Source of the DNA: Aphelocoma coerulescens
Lineage: Eukaryota > Chordata > Aves > Passeriformes > Corvidae
Assembly: GCF_041296385.1 (NCBI RefSeq)
Contig: NC_091014.1
Location: forward strand, 6,113,578 to 6,177,577
Reading direction: 5' to 3'
DNA: 64,000 nt
The notes beneath the pieces were generated by a model that was given only the letters and a program-made list of their open reading frames with translations, had not been told where the DNA came from and did not search any database. Numbering within the stretch: the stretch's first letter is position 1; every line of letters starts with the position of its first letter. A program made the translations under genes and the position numbers. Below, one piece after another: positions 35,910 to 49,074 of the stretch.

Positions 35910-36031
35910 TCCTCCCAGTTCTATAACACCTGTAAATTTGTTAAGTGGGAACTTTGTCCCATTAACCAGTTCATTAATTAATCTGCTTCACATCACTGGC
36001 CCCAGTATTAATCCCTGGGATGCTCCACTTA

Positions 36032-39000
36032 ACTTTTCTACTTATCCTACATTTATCCTGATTTCTTTCTCTTTCAAGTATACAAATCTGCTGTTAGTCA
36101 ACCTTTTCTGTTCAGAACTTTAAATACAATAATGTAGAGATACTTTGGTTTTGCCATTGACAATAAACATAACTGGATTTACCAAGTTACATAACCCTAG
36201 AAAGATTCACTTCTGAGAAAGGCAAGATCCTTGGCTAGGATAAACCACCATATTTCATTAAGTGTGTCCTGCCAGACTTGCACTGGCTTAATATTTGTCT
36301 CTAAAAGCTCCCTTTGAAGTCAGTGAAGTCCTTATTGCCATCCCTGTGGAATGTGAATATTGCACTCCTGATGTAATTTTTTAGGTAGAACAGAGCCAAG
36401 AATTTTCCTTACCAAGAGGGTATTATAGTTTTTTAAACTATACAATTTAAACTACTGCTCTAGCATGAGGGGAAATAATGATAGAAGAATGATCACATAG
36501 TAAATAATTTTCAGCCCACAGAAAGAGCTTTTTTTCTCTCCCACAAAGTCCAAAGGTAATAAAAAAACTTGCAACTGGTAATGATAGCTTGATTTTCTCC
36601 TGCACTGCCCCAGCCTAAATAGTGTCATTTTCCTGTCATATAAAACCATCTGAATGACAACAAGGCTATACTGTAGTTCTGCACCCTGCTTAGTATTGAC
36701 CTGAGGTGCAAATTGCCAGTTCACTATTTTGAGGAGACAGTTACCTGTCTTCTCTTCCACTTAACCTTCCTTACATGAAATAATTCAGATACCTTGTGTC
36801 TTTACCAGTCCTCCATCACAGTCCACCAGCGATGCAAAGCATAACAAAAACTCAAGTGATGTTAATGACTCTTGCCCTGCATCCTCAGGGGATGGGATGT
36901 GATGAAGTGAGATGTGCATCACACAACCACAATGGACACAGAAGAAGGGGGTGAAAGGGGAGCACATTTCACCTTGTCTTTGGCTGTAGGATGTGCTTAA
37001 TGAATTGAATGCTTTTTAAACCAACACATGGTGCCCTGTCCAAGCCTGTGTACACTTTTTTTCTTTCAGTGGCAGGTTCATAATCTGACATTCATCTTTC
37101 TGAATGAGAAGAAAATAGGTTAAATGGAATAAAAATGCTGCTCTGCTAAAGTTGCAGAGACTTGCATCCATTACACCACCTGTTTTGTAGCAGTCTTGTG
37201 CAGGATTGCTGTGGCACTCACATCACCAATTAGGAAGCAATGCACATTTTTATGGCTTTGCTGTGACACCTTGCCAGACCTCTTTACTGAAAGCCAGGTG
37301 AATTAAATGAACCTAAAAGCAATAAACCATATACTTTACCCTATCATCATTGAAATGAACAAGATTATGTTTCCAGACACTTTCAGAGATTAAGGTTAGC
37401 TCCAAGCATTATGTGTGACTTTTAGTGTTCTCTTCATACAGTACCAAAGGAACAATAAATTGTTACTACTGTCCATAAAATCATTGTAAATATAACACAT
37501 TTCAGTTGGTACAAATCAACTTTGTTAGGATTTTATATAACAAAGATGAGCCTTTAAATGATGAGCAATATTTCAGTCTTTTAGTAGTTGAACTAGAGAA
37601 TGTTTTTATCTTGCATTTGTGAAGAGACAGTTAAGATATAACTTCCAGGGTTCTCATCAAATGGATTTAGAGGCTTCCACATCAAAAAAGCAAGAGAAGC
37701 AAATGGCCACCAGAGTTCATCAGGTAAATGTAAAAACTACAAAGAGGTATCTTGGGTATTTGTAAAGTTTCACCATTGGATGTTGCAAACATCATAATTT
37801 TATCTACATTTAGTGCCCTGCAAGGATTTTAATAGTCAGCATTTAGATTAAAGAACACAAAATGTTGATGATATTAGATAAAAACCAGGTAGGAGGCAAG
37901 GAGTTAAGGTGAATACAAAAGACAGCTTCTGAGCAACACTTCTGCAAAAGAAAAGACAAAAAATATTTTTCACATTTTATCCTTCAAAACGAATGCAATA
38001 TTAAAAAAATAGCTTCAAGAAAACCAGAAAGAATTCACAACTAATAATGCAGAGTTTTTCCAAGGCCTGTCACTGCTAGATGCAAAGCTCTTATGCCTCC
38101 ATGTATTCTTATTGCTTTTTAAAGCAATCTGGACTTGAAAGCAATGCAAAGCTACATTGTTATGTTGTAAATTGATGTACATCAGCATTAAACCAGTCAT
38201 TAGTGTGAAGGGAACCAGAAGAAGACAGGGAGGGCATAAATTATTCAGCACACAGGGCCTCAGCATTCAACATAACATTTTTCCATATGCTTCCTTTTTT
38301 AATATAAAAAAAAAATGTGCACACATATACACAGACCCACAGTTACAAATGTTTTCTATGGACCCTTCAATTCCAAGCCTCTTTGAGATAATATCATACA
38401 GATTTAATCCAAATGCTTAGTCCAATTCTCTTCACAATGGCATTTTTGTATCTTTTGTATTTGGTGAGTAGAGGGACAAATATGCTCAGTCTGGGGTTGA
38501 CTAAGAGGTACCCTTGGTGAGGTTTTCAGACCTCTCAGGTTTTGACCTTTTGATTTTGTTAAGAACACGATTTGTTTAAAATTAAATGCTTTTCACAATT
38601 TTAGCCATCATATATTGTACTAAGATCAATAGACCCCATTTATGTTCATACCTTTCATGGTTCTAATTAATTATCCTAGATGTTGAAAAAATACTCAGCA
38701 ACTTTACAGAGAAATTATTTCTGCAGCTGGTAACTAGTCATAAGAGAAAGATGTCTTAAAAGGCATGTCTTATAACCTAAGAGTGTACCAAAGGAGAAAA
38801 AAAAAAAAAAGGCTCTTCTCTATTAAAGAAATAGAAATCATCATTTTTTAAAATCCAATTTTCTTTTACAATTTTCCCTGTATTTAATGTACAAGCTGCC
38901 CTGAGTGAAAACTTAATTTGAACCAGGCAATGTCATTTTAAAATTTATAATCAATAATAAAAAAATGTTATCATGTATTTCTGGTGCCACAATGGAACAT

Positions 39001-40000
39001 TTATGAAGCTGTATCTGTCCACTCACATTTGCATGAAATATTTGTGGTCCTACCATTAGTCACAAACCTCAGAACTTAAATTTGAAACACATGCTTCCTA
39101 ATAGCCTCTCTTTAATAATGTATCTGTGTTCCTAATCAATGTGAGTGAAATGTTTTCATACTTTAATAATAAAGTGGGTACATTCCGAATTTTGAACAGG
39201 TGAGGATAAATCATGTTTGCCTGTGAATAACAGCTTTTATCATTTACTCAGTGGGATCATAATGTATTCTTTCAATCTGCACCAAAGGTAGTAGCAGGAA
39301 GCTATTTTATAGATTTCTTGGTAATCTGAGCTGATGTTATACCTGTTACAGGACACTTCCAATAAAATAGAAACACAGCAGGATGAAAAAAGATACAAAT
39401 GGTGTATTTATACCAGTCAATAAAAGCATGACTCTGTAGTAATAGAAAATTTGTTCATGAATTGTGAAGTACCAGTGGCTCAGTTGGTAAGGTATTAAAG
39501 TAATTCGTGTCCTGCCTTTGTAACTTTTTCTTACAATTGTACCTTTAATTTGCTGTCTCATTTTCATTGACAATGAGAAAAAGTAAGCCAAGGACATTCA
39601 TGGACCTTGGAATCAAAGCAGTTTAGTGGAATGAGTTTTTATTTTGTAGATCATTCCCTCTAACAGGAAGGAAGTCTAGCACACATGGACATATGGGCTC
39701 ATTTCTAATGGTTCAAATTCATGTTTTAGAAGTTGTATTTTAATGACTCAAAACACATTTTGTTTGAGATGCCAGGTCTACTTAGCAACAACTTAGCACA
39801 GAATTGCTTCCAAAAATGTTAAGCAGAGTGAACTGCTCTCTGTGGCTAATGCACATCAGCAAATGCTTTTCTCCTCTTTGCTGAAACTGCAGATTTTGGG
39901 GGTTCTGCTATTAGGCACAAAGGTTGCCAGTTGGGCTCAGTTTGCAGGACAGAGTCAGTAATTTGGAGAAGAGTGTTACAGATGTGGAAGTTAATAGGGT
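36032..40000. other. Unique AT-rich non-coding sequence (4 kb)
   Basis: No gene or repeat body recognised. Contains a poly(A) run at about 38800-38813 and a tRNA A-box-like word at 39476 that I reject as a gene. Confidence 0.5.
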
Positions 40001-40112
40001 GTGCCAGACTCTGACCCTGGTCACATTACTGAAATTCAGAGTCATTCCAGAATGAGTAGGAATTATTCTGTTTTATGGTTACTCTCAGTAAGCTGTGATT
40101 CTCATCAGAGTG
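40001..40112. repeat. Old amniote palindromic-type repeat (tentative)
   Basis: The order GTGCCAGACTCTGACCCTGG, TCACATTACTGAAATTCAGA, GTCATTCCAG, then GGTTACTCTCAG and GTGATTCTCATCAG resembles a second ancient palindromic element that I recall from turtles and archosaurs. Its two halves would be mutually inverted, but the complementarity here is decayed. Assigned by recall, not by search. Confidence 0.33.
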
Positions 40113-41779
40113 AGTCTTGAATGACTTTTAAACCAGGACGTGAAAATTAAATACATTGAAGAGAAATAGGAGTAGCCATACTGAATCAGAAGTGTAATTT
40201 CTATGTCTGGCTAGAGGTGATTTTTATAGCTCAGTTATTCTCCAAATTTTGGTAAATAGAGCTGATTTGGTACATTTAGGTGTCTATTCTCCATTCTTTT
40301 AACTGCGTGTTTTCAAAAGTATTTTAGTGTCTCAAGGGATATTAATCTCTTGCTTTTGTTTTACCACATGAACATTCATTAATTTTTTCCTGGATAGGAA
40401 ATTCTGATTTTTGTAAACATGTACTTTTAAAGCCTCCAATTCTAACCACATTCAGTCTGTAAGGGAATGTTCTTTCTACCTTCCACGGGAAAAAAGAAAT
40501 CACAAATGGTATAAATTTTGCATCTCATTTCCTCTTTAGTATATAAATCTTGTGCAAAGGAAATAGGGCCTCCATTATCTCTTAGAGATGAAACAGCTTC
40601 TAATATGGATAGTCTGCATTCCCTCTGTCATGTTCCTGGGGGATAGGTTAATAAATAATGAACTAAATGTCATATTTTGAAGTCTCTTAGTTCATGGTGA
40701 TGCAGCTTTCTTACATGTTTATAAAATTTCAATCTTCATTAGACAAGGTTAGTGGAGAAATTAGGTCCCTCTTGTATTGACTTAGTAATGCAGAACTATA
40801 AAATAAATAAAAAGCAGATATATTTTTACATTTTTTAATATCTGTGGGTCCTTCCCTCATTCTGACTGTGCCAGATACACTTTCTATGACTGAATCAGAT
40901 GAAATATTTGTCAAATTTTGACACTGTCCATTTTAAAGGTTAAAAAGGGAAAAGAAATGTTGAAATTACATGCTGGATTTGAACTGTCAATTTTGAGCAA
41001 CTGACAAAAAATCTGACAAAACTCCTCATAAAAGCTCCTACTCAGCACAAAATACCCAAGACCTTCAGATCGGTTTGGATCGCAGACACAGAACACAGAA
41101 GCAAAGAAAGACTGATTAATGAAAATTGTGATCTGAAAATTAATAGTTGCATCTGGAAAAGGTGAGAAACAAATCCCCAGCTGAGAGGCCATTTTGTTAC
41201 AATGACAAACATACAACCCTAATAGTAGCAACATGTACAATCACAGGTGAGGAACCTGTTAAGCCAGGTAAGTACAATATATGTAGAAAACAGCTATAGT
41301 TAGTTCTTAATCAAGAAATGGGTTTTGGAAAAGCATACATTTTAAATGGCATCATAGTTGAGAAACTATTTGGTAGAAAACAGCAAAAATTTCTGAAGGA
41401 AAAAGGAAAATGAAAAATATTATACAAGTATAGTAGTATCAATGGCAAGTGAAGTGTAGTTAAGAGGAATCTGGAATACACTAAATTGTTTCCTCTGGTA
41501 ATATATGGAAAATCATTATTCTGTTGGAAAAAGGTGGAATTAATACAGAAACTGTAAGGAAGGTCAGCTAAAAAGAGACGAAGTGGATAAAATAGTGAAA
41601 GAATTATTGAATTGGAAAGAGATTATAGAGGGATCCCAAGATTTTTGGTGTGGTTGGATACAAGCGTGGAAAACAGTGTGAGGAGAAGTATTTCTGCTAT
41701 TCTTGCCACTTTCCATGCTGTTTAGGCCTCTCAAAGAAAACAGAATGCAGCTCTGATCACTCCTGTGTGAGGAACGTGC
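40113..41779. other. Unique non-coding sequence
   Basis: No gene, RNA or repeat recognised. Confidence 0.5.
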
Positions 41780-42225
41780 TTCCAGACATGGACAGACACC
41801 AGCAGGCTGTCAGGATGAGCACGGGAACAGAGCATTTCCTTGCAGAAGGACACAAAGAGAGTTTGGCTTGTTTAGCCTTGCAAAACACAGATGAAGACAG
41901 GATGTGATTGCTCTCTATAAACTTATCAGGTGGGTAAACACCAGGGAGAAAAACTGCTTAAACTAAAGAACAATGTTGGTCCAAGAACAAATAGTTATAA
42001 ATTGCCCATGAATAAATTTAGGCTGGAAATTAGATAAAGTTTTCTAATCCTCTGGTGAGTAAGGTTCTGAAACAGTCTTCCAGAAAGAATAATAAGGGAA
42101 ATGGGGAATCTAGTAGGTTTTAAGAAGAGGCATTAAGTAGTTTTTGAAAGGGATTATATGGTGTGGGTGCCTGTGATGAGCAGATTGGATTTAGTGGCCC
42201 AGTGGACTGTTTCCTATTTTATGAG
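41780..42225 (+). mobile_element. Ancient, diverged CR1-type LINE 3' region
   Basis: The words GAGTTTGGCTTGTTTAGCCT, GTGATTGCTCTCTATAAAC, AACACCAGGGAGAAAAACTG, AAAGAACAATGTTGG, CAAGAACAAATAGTTATAAA and GAATAAATTTAGGCTGGAAA follow the order of the ORF2 C-terminus in an older CR1 lineage, which I recall best from turtle genomes. It differs clearly from the younger CR1 copies in the window and shows many small gaps. The end near 42225 is poorly defined and there is no clear tail. The 5' border is also approximate. Confidence 0.75.
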
Positions 42226-45200
42226 CAGATATTCCAGTCAGACAGATTCCAATGCATTATATCCAACTCTTTACTCATGGATATACTGTTTGAGTGGATA
42301 GTGATACAAATGGAGGAGTCCTGCCTGACAGCCTTAAACCAGAACTAATAATTTACTTTTCTGGTGTATTTTATGTGAACCTGAAGGTAAAAGACATCAG
42401 AAAATGAAAACAAATAGAACGCGTAAAGCAGGCTGCTTGCTGTACAAAGCAAAACACAAAGAGAACAAAAAGACACTTGATGCCCCCAAGAAAATGTGCA
42501 TTTTGCAAATAAAAATAGTCAGCAGTTAGATAGGGAAATATGAAGAAATAATGAGGCTCTTTGGTCAATATGTTGACTAGCTGTGTTAGCAGGTGGCAAG
42601 CTTTTTGCAAATATGTTAAAGGTGAATTTTGAGGAGGAAAATGGGGTGATGGTATTTACGTGAATTTGCTTTAAGGCTCGTATGGCAGTGAAAGTGGGAG
42701 GGCAGAAGAAGGTGCATGCATGGGGGGCAGAGAAGATGAAGGTGTAAAGAGAGAGAGGTGATAGACAGCAAAGCGGCCAGTGGTATGGAGCCATGAAATT
42801 GAAGGGAATGGTTCCCACTGAATGCATGGGAATGCAGCAAGCAAGGAAAACAAAATAGTAACAAAATGACAAAAACAGAAAGCAAAGTTTGTGGTGCCAT
42901 TTCAATTGGTCACAAGCAAGTTAAAATTTCATGTTTCAGGGGAAAAAAAGTGGCGTCCAAAAGCAGCCTAGAAAACTTCAGTGAAACTTGAGTCTGAAAA
43001 TGTGACTCTGTCTTGAAGATATTGCACATATCAGGAATCCAGTAATTCCAATAGGATGCTTAAATTGTCTGAAAATGGACATTCCAGATGGTTGCAGATG
43101 CTCAATTACCTTTGACTCACAGGAAGCCACCAGCTCTTAAAAGACTCATATGGATGTTGTTAAAAAAGCTCTCTCTAAAACCCAGGTCTAAAAGTTGTAT
43201 TTAGCAGAAGATAGGACATTTCCTGTGTATTTTCTTCTTTCTGCCTTTCTGATGGAAACCACTTCATGTCAGACCTAGCATTCAAGTTTTCACTGTATAC
43301 AGTTATGACTTCAAAGAATTCTCTCCTTTGATAGATATGCTCTGTCTCTTGAGTACGGCCTTTATGAACTCAATGTACCCCTTTTTGCTCCCAAGTGATA
43401 TTTAGCAATTATTGTTACTTGATTCCTGAATGAAAAATTACAGGGCCCTGCTCTGTAATTATCAATGACCTTTCAGTGTAGAAAAATGCAGCCGATGGGA
43501 TGCAATGGGACTGCCACAGGCAGGCCAAGTGTTTGGACAGATATCAGCAAGAGTGCTGTCCCTCCCCCTGAGCTGCCCTTTGTTGGAGCCCAGAGCAGGT
43601 GTAGGGTAGAGCTTTGAACAAACTTTTCTGATCGCTGCTTGTCATGAGGCACAATGAGGAGGTGACAGGCAGCAAGTAGCAGCTTGTCAAAAAGAGCCTA
43701 GCAAAGCCCAAAGCACTAAAACCCCTTATGGAAGCTTCCCTCTCTGCTGTTTCTTCAGGTGACTCCACATGTAGTCATCTCTGCTGATTTATGTTTGGTG
43801 CAATGAATAGACACAGCGAAGAAGAAATATCTTCTGTGATAGTCAGAGTGTCACTACACAGAAACCACCCTTCCTGGGGCAAGGCTTGCCCTCTGTTCAT
43901 AAAGGGAGCAGCACAGTACTTTTCTGAGCTTTGAAACAGGAAAAGAGTTGGCCCATGTGCTTTTACAAACATTGTTCCTCAATGTATCCATTCAAATTTT
44001 TTAATAGGGCACTTTTTACATATCCATTGCTGTTCCTGTATTCTTCTGCTAAGAAGGCCCTAACACTCCAGATAGTTTTTTTATTACTCTTGCTTCCTTT
44101 TCTAATTGATAGGAACTAAACTTACATAGTAGTTCACTTGTCTAGTTTTGACAGGACTTCACTGAGGCCAGAGTTATACTAACCCACATATGTCTGGAAG
44201 AATCCATCACTCCCAGAGTAAGTGAAAGCCACTTCTTTAATGGTGTAAAATTGCCATGTATTCCTTGGTTACTTAGACTTTAACAGCTTTTCTTTCTGAA
44301 TCATTTGCCTTACTAAGTGCTGCAGTCACAGAAAAACCTGTCACCATTATTAATGGACATTGTGTTACAGAATCACAGTTCCAAAGCATTATCTATAACT
44401 ATCTGCATGCTGTTTATGTATACGTAGATCCAGGGGCATATGCAGGTGAGATTTTCATACCTATTTGACACTGAGACAAGCAAAAGTGCCTTAAAATTGG
44501 ACAGGATCAAGAAACTGTGAAGCATCTTCACAGAACCCATGTGTCAGAAAGGGTTATATATTTTACAAATTTTTTCCATCCACTGACTTAGAATAAACTG
44601 TGGGAGCTGCTTAAACCACACCTTTTAGGATGGGAAGTGAAGGCAACTTCTGTCTCAGTAGCAGGAATCTAATTATCCATTTGGAAAGCAGCCAAGATCC
44701 CATATCTAATACAGATATAGTATTTCATATTAAATGATGCAGATTTTTAAGAATCACATGTTGCCAACTTTCCTTTGCACTTCCTTATTAAAGGCATTTT
44801 TGGCAGCTTCTTGTGTTCTGGTAACATAGACATTAACTCAGCCTTGACACAGAGTATCAGACTGCCGAGTGAATTTATCCACTCTGGTGCTTTGTCTCAC
44901 AGAGAGGGCTGCTGTGCACATACTCACCAAGCTCTATATCCTACATATCCTGCTAATCCTGGAAGATCTGAGGAGATAACTCCTGAGTTTGAGTGGTCAC
45001 AGGTGGTGGGAAGCTGTTGAGTGTAAATGAGAAGAGAAATCAGAGCGTCAGAATCTTTGCTGCGAATCACCTCCACATCCAACCAGCATGATGTATTATT
45101 TTATAATTAAATGTTGACTTTTTTCCTCTTAAGGATATTTTGGCTTCTAGACCAGCACAGTTCATTAGTTAGTCGCTGTGTTTGATTCAGTTATTGTCAT

Positions 45201-46671
45201 ACCTTTGATCACTTTCCATCTAACTGAGCATGTCAGAGTGGATACCAAAAACCTTTGTGCTTCTTTGTAGTTTCAGGCAGTTGTTCCTAAGCAAGGAACA
45301 ACATTTTCTCAGCCTCAGTCTTTGCTTCTCATGACAATTCCCTTATTTCATTGAAACTGTTGAAACTTGCTGAATACCTATGTTCTGTATCATGATGGTT
45401 TCTTTTCTTGGCATCTACTATATCAGCAAGATAACCAGTCTTATTTGCATCAAACTGTCTAGAGATTATTAAAATGAGTAATTCCTGCTAGTTGAGATGA
45501 AAAAACTGATTTTTAAAAAAAATCTGGGTGAGATAACATCAATGCTACTTGCGCACTATGTCTATATGAACTCTAAATAATTATATTTCTTTCCTTAAAT
45601 ATAGTGCATAATAAAATTCCTGTTCTGCATCAGCCCTCAAAGGATAATGGTGTTTCCATCTGTCAGAAGGCAAAGATATAGAAAACATGAAGATTTAAGT
45701 ACCATATTTCCAGTATAATTCCCTTTACCTTAGTTACCAATTGGTTAAACTTTCTTACTAAAAACAACAGCAGGTGTCTAATTCTTTACCAGATATTTTC
45801 TAGCCATTAAAAAAAAAAAAAAATTGTTTAGTGCAAAAAAAAATACAGAGCTGAAAACACTTTTTAGGAACCTTGTCAACACTGATGATCTGCAGATGAT
45901 ATCAGCTTGTTAAAATGCACCATCAACTTTATAAAACATTTCTTACATTTCTCGCAGCTTTTGCTACGAATAGCACCTAAGACTCCCATAACTGAAAGAT
46001 TTATGTATTTTTTAAACCTGCCTCTTTAATCTTTCAGTATTTCTCTGAGCATTTGTCAGAACTTTGTGCTTACACACCTTCATTAGCTCCCCTGTACAGT
46101 CACTCAGTTTGGATTCATTTACTGTAACTTCAACCATCTAGAAGTTACTATGGGGAGTAAATGAGCTTTCTGCAGGGACAGCTGATCCCTTGCTAGGACA
46201 CACATCTGATACACACGGAATTATTTTCCTCTGAAGTTGTTTATCTCTCTGCACTGACTACAGAGGAAGCCGAGGCAATAACCTCTAAAAAAATACCAAA
46301 TATTTTAACAGCTAAAATGATGAGACAAATTTCTTTGCCTTCTGTTTTGTTTAAGCAGCTGAGTTACAGGAGAAGGAAGGACAGGTTTCATTTTTTTTAA
46401 CAGGGTATCATGGTTACAAATTAAACAGCAGAGTCAAAATTGAAAACTATTCTGGCTCATATTTTTAAATTAACAGTAATGGAAATGATGTCCCCCTACA
46501 TTCATGCACATCACTGGAAACTCACTGTATTTCTGTATTAACTACAACTGCTCTGCTACAGAGCTAAGAGACAATTGATGTATTTGTCCCCTGCTAACTT
46601 TTGGGGTGACTTGATATAATAACTAAGCTGAATTAGTCAGCAAAAGGAATCATTCCTCTTTCCCCAAGCAT
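42226..46671. other. Unique non-coding sequence (4.4 kb)
   Basis: No gene recognised. A purine-rich stretch lies at about 42695-42770; its complement gives three overlapping minus-strand open frames, the longest 128 codons (42519-42905), rich in Ser/Leu/His/Phe. These come from the base skew and are not a protein family. Confidence 0.5.
45807..45841. repeat. Two poly(A) runs
   Basis: A run of about fourteen A, a short TTGTTTAGTGC spacer, then nine A. Low complexity; no retroelement body seen upstream. Confidence 0.8.
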
Positions 46672-46950
46672 TCATAGAGTCACAGAATCATAGATTCATT
46701 TAGGTTGGGAAAGACCTCAAAGATCATTCAGTCCAACCTTTGACTGAACACCGCCATATCTACTAAACTATAACACTAAATTCCATATTGAGTTGCTTCT
46801 GGAATACTTCTAGGGATGGTGACTCCACCACTTCCCAAGGCAACTCTTTCCAGTGTTTGACAACCCTTTCAGTGAATAAAGTTTTCCTGATGTCCAGCCT
46901 GAACCTTCCCTGGTGTAGCTTGAGGCCATGTCCTCTTGTCCTGTCGTTAG
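46672..46950 (-). mobile_element. CR1 LINE, 5'-truncated, about 280 bp
   Basis: Opens with the inverted tail TCATAGAGTCACAGAATCAT, then TTTAGGTTGGGAAAGACCTC, and ends at TCCTCTTGTCCTGTCGTTAG. Minus-strand coding remnant [20 protein letters not shown] within frame 46763-47020 marks the ORF2 C-terminus. Same subfamily type, same strand and nearly the same 5' break point as the copy at 19428-19708; the retained tail is longer and cleaner. Confidence 0.93.
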
Positions 46951-49074
46951 TAAATTCCCTAACTCTTTGTTGACTAAAGCTTGCATTGAGAGGGGATTCA
47001 ATGGAAACCCCTGTTTTCAAGATCAGTTTTGTTTAAAAGTCATCCACTGGCCTTGCTCACCAGTGGCTGGCGATGAGAGGAGGAGATAGACTGTCCCCAT
47101 TTGCAGCCTTCAGCATTTCTAGATAAATGGCAAATCATATCCTAAACAACACTGCATGGTTTGGAACTCATATGCAAGATGTAAATAGAAATGTAAGCAC
47201 AAATACAATATTCAGATAATCATGCTTTGCTTTACATCCTAAGAGCAATGAAATATTTTGTATTTATTTATTCTTATCCTTTATTATGCAGAAGTGGGCA
47301 CTGATGAAGTTTTACCCCCCTGAAAATAAATTCTCCACTCTGGACTCTGTAACTGGATGGTGCAAATAGCATAACAGGCTGCTGTTCCTCTCTGGGTGTT
47401 ACAACTCCATTAAGTTTGAGGGATGAAAAGCTCAGTCATTCTTTATCCATGCTGGAGGGACAGAAGGAGGGGACATAATCAAATTATGGTCCAGAAATTT
47501 ATCAAAAGCACATCCACCTGAAAGTTGTATTCAAACATACAAAACATTGCCTTTCAAAATATGTTTTTGCAGTGCTTTGAAGTTATCTTTTGCTACTTAG
47601 ACAGGATTTTATATCATTAATGATCTATCTTGTTCATACATTACTTTTTATGGCTTCTGTTCATTTCCCATTGATTTTTCCCTGACTTATTAAGGTCTCA
47701 GTCTCAGACCTTAGGCACTCTGCAAATGTAAATTGCAGTACAGAAAATAAAAATGCCAAAATCAGGCTGTGCCTGCCAAGTCATAACTTAATAATATCTA
47801 CCATCTATGAAAATATAATCCATAAATACTTCTTAATATCTACATTAGCTTCATAGAGCATAATCTGTAAATGTTGTAACCACTCCCTCCTCTGATGCAT
47901 GAAGTTACTTAATCCAGATGCTAGAAGTATTTTTTTTTAATGAGCATTAGTATTAAAGTGCTGATCAAAGTGAATCTTCAAAGCTTCCTCATGTCTAAGT
48001 ATTTGCAGGATCCTGGGTGATCTGCATATAGTCTTGCCACTGTATTTCAGACTGGTTGTGTGCTAAACTTCATGTTGAATATATAAACTAGACTGGATTG
48101 CAGCAAGTGTGCTGTGCAAACACTGCAGTGTGGAGAAGTTCTTTCTCTCCCTGGCTTCACAATACCAGGGAAATGCTGGGAAGATCTTCAGAAAATCAAC
48201 AGGAATTATTAGAGGAAGAACTGAAGATGGAAGAACGTAAAAATGTATCTGACTAGTTTTGATGGAACAGTGTCTCCAACTAATGAATAAATAGGTCTAG
48301 AGAATCACTTTTAAGTCTGTGTCCATTTTCAGCAGTCTTGTCACCAATTTTCATTATGGGTTTTATGGCACCCACAGATAAAATTCACACCATGTTGTCT
48401 TTATATCTTATGGATATGCAGGTAAATATATCATTTATCATGTGCTTCTTCCTATTCATTTGGAAGATGACAGAATATTTTGCAACACATTCCACCGGGA
48501 TATGTAGAAAACATTGATATCTTGGTAGGCAGGAGCCTCACAGTGGTTTGAGAGTTTAATTTGCACAGCAAATAAGAAGTATAATGTACATGAATTATAA
48601 TGCAAAACGACTGTTTAATTCAAGAGACATCCAAGGATTTAGATGGCTGCAGATACATACAATATGTATGAGGAATATACGTATATCCATATTTTGAGCA
48701 GGAGGACCTGATGTCTACAGGGATTTCAGTATTACAAAAAGTTACACTAGGTTTCTTAGCATCTCCTACAAGTACAAATCCATCTTGATGTTCAAGACAT
48801 CATTTCAGTTTACTTTAGAATACAGGAATTCAATTCATATAATAAATGGGTACTTTTGTCTGTAGAAAACAAGTTCACTGAGTGTTTCAATGGACAGTAA
48901 ACAGGAGGAAAACAGGATGAAAAAGCATTGGGTAACATATAAGCAAAAGCTGATGAAAGCAGAACAATCTGTCCTCACACCTTCTTCAGCTCTTCCACGT
49001 GGATTCAGCCTTGGAGGCAGCTGGGTGGACAAGCCCAGGTCAGGAGACGGGTAGGTAATAATGGAATGGAAAGA
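46951..49074. other. Unique non-coding sequence
   Basis: No gene recognised. Contains a perfect 8-bp-stem inverted repeat at 47691-47713. Confidence 0.5.
47691..47713. repeat. Short perfect inverted repeat (8-bp stem, 7-base loop)
   Basis: TAAGGTCT at 47691-47698 and AGACCTTA at 47706-47713 are exact reverse complements around CAGTCTC. No following T-run or gene end gives it a terminator role. May be chance. Confidence 0.6.

Larger units (their letters stand above)
34991..36031 (-). mobile_element. CR1 LINE, minus strand, split by a younger CR1
   Basis: The 3' end starts at CAGAATCACTTGATAG (34991) and is recognisable to about 35042. It is cut by a plus-strand CR1 (35043-35190) and resumes at GAACCCCCTGCTC (35191), running to about 36031 with a CCAGTATTAATCCCTGGG block. 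The two parts abut in the CR1 consensus with little or nothing lost. Coding remnants on the minus strand: frame 35384-35566 with DIEVLEQVQQKATEM and RERLRELGLFSLERRRLR, typical of the ORF2 C-terminus, and frames 35560-35909 further upstream. Where FADDTK is expected, around 35925-35940, the translation is degraded. About 890 bp of element, dead. Confidence 0.92.

Noticed and set aside
35364..35981. 205-codon plus-strand open frame, longest in the window
   Set aside because: It is the antisense strand of a minus-strand CR1 ORF2 remnant, which explains its length.
39476..39512. TGGCTCAGTTGG, a perfect match to the tRNA A-box pattern, with a partial B-box-like word after it
   Set aside because: The two words are only 14 bases apart, far too close for a tRNA, and no cloverleaf arms are visible. 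At most a decayed tRNA-derived SINE head.
42519..42905. Overlapping minus-strand open frames, up to 128 codons
   Set aside because: Caused by a purine-rich plus strand that removes stops from its complement; composition is biased and no domain is seen.
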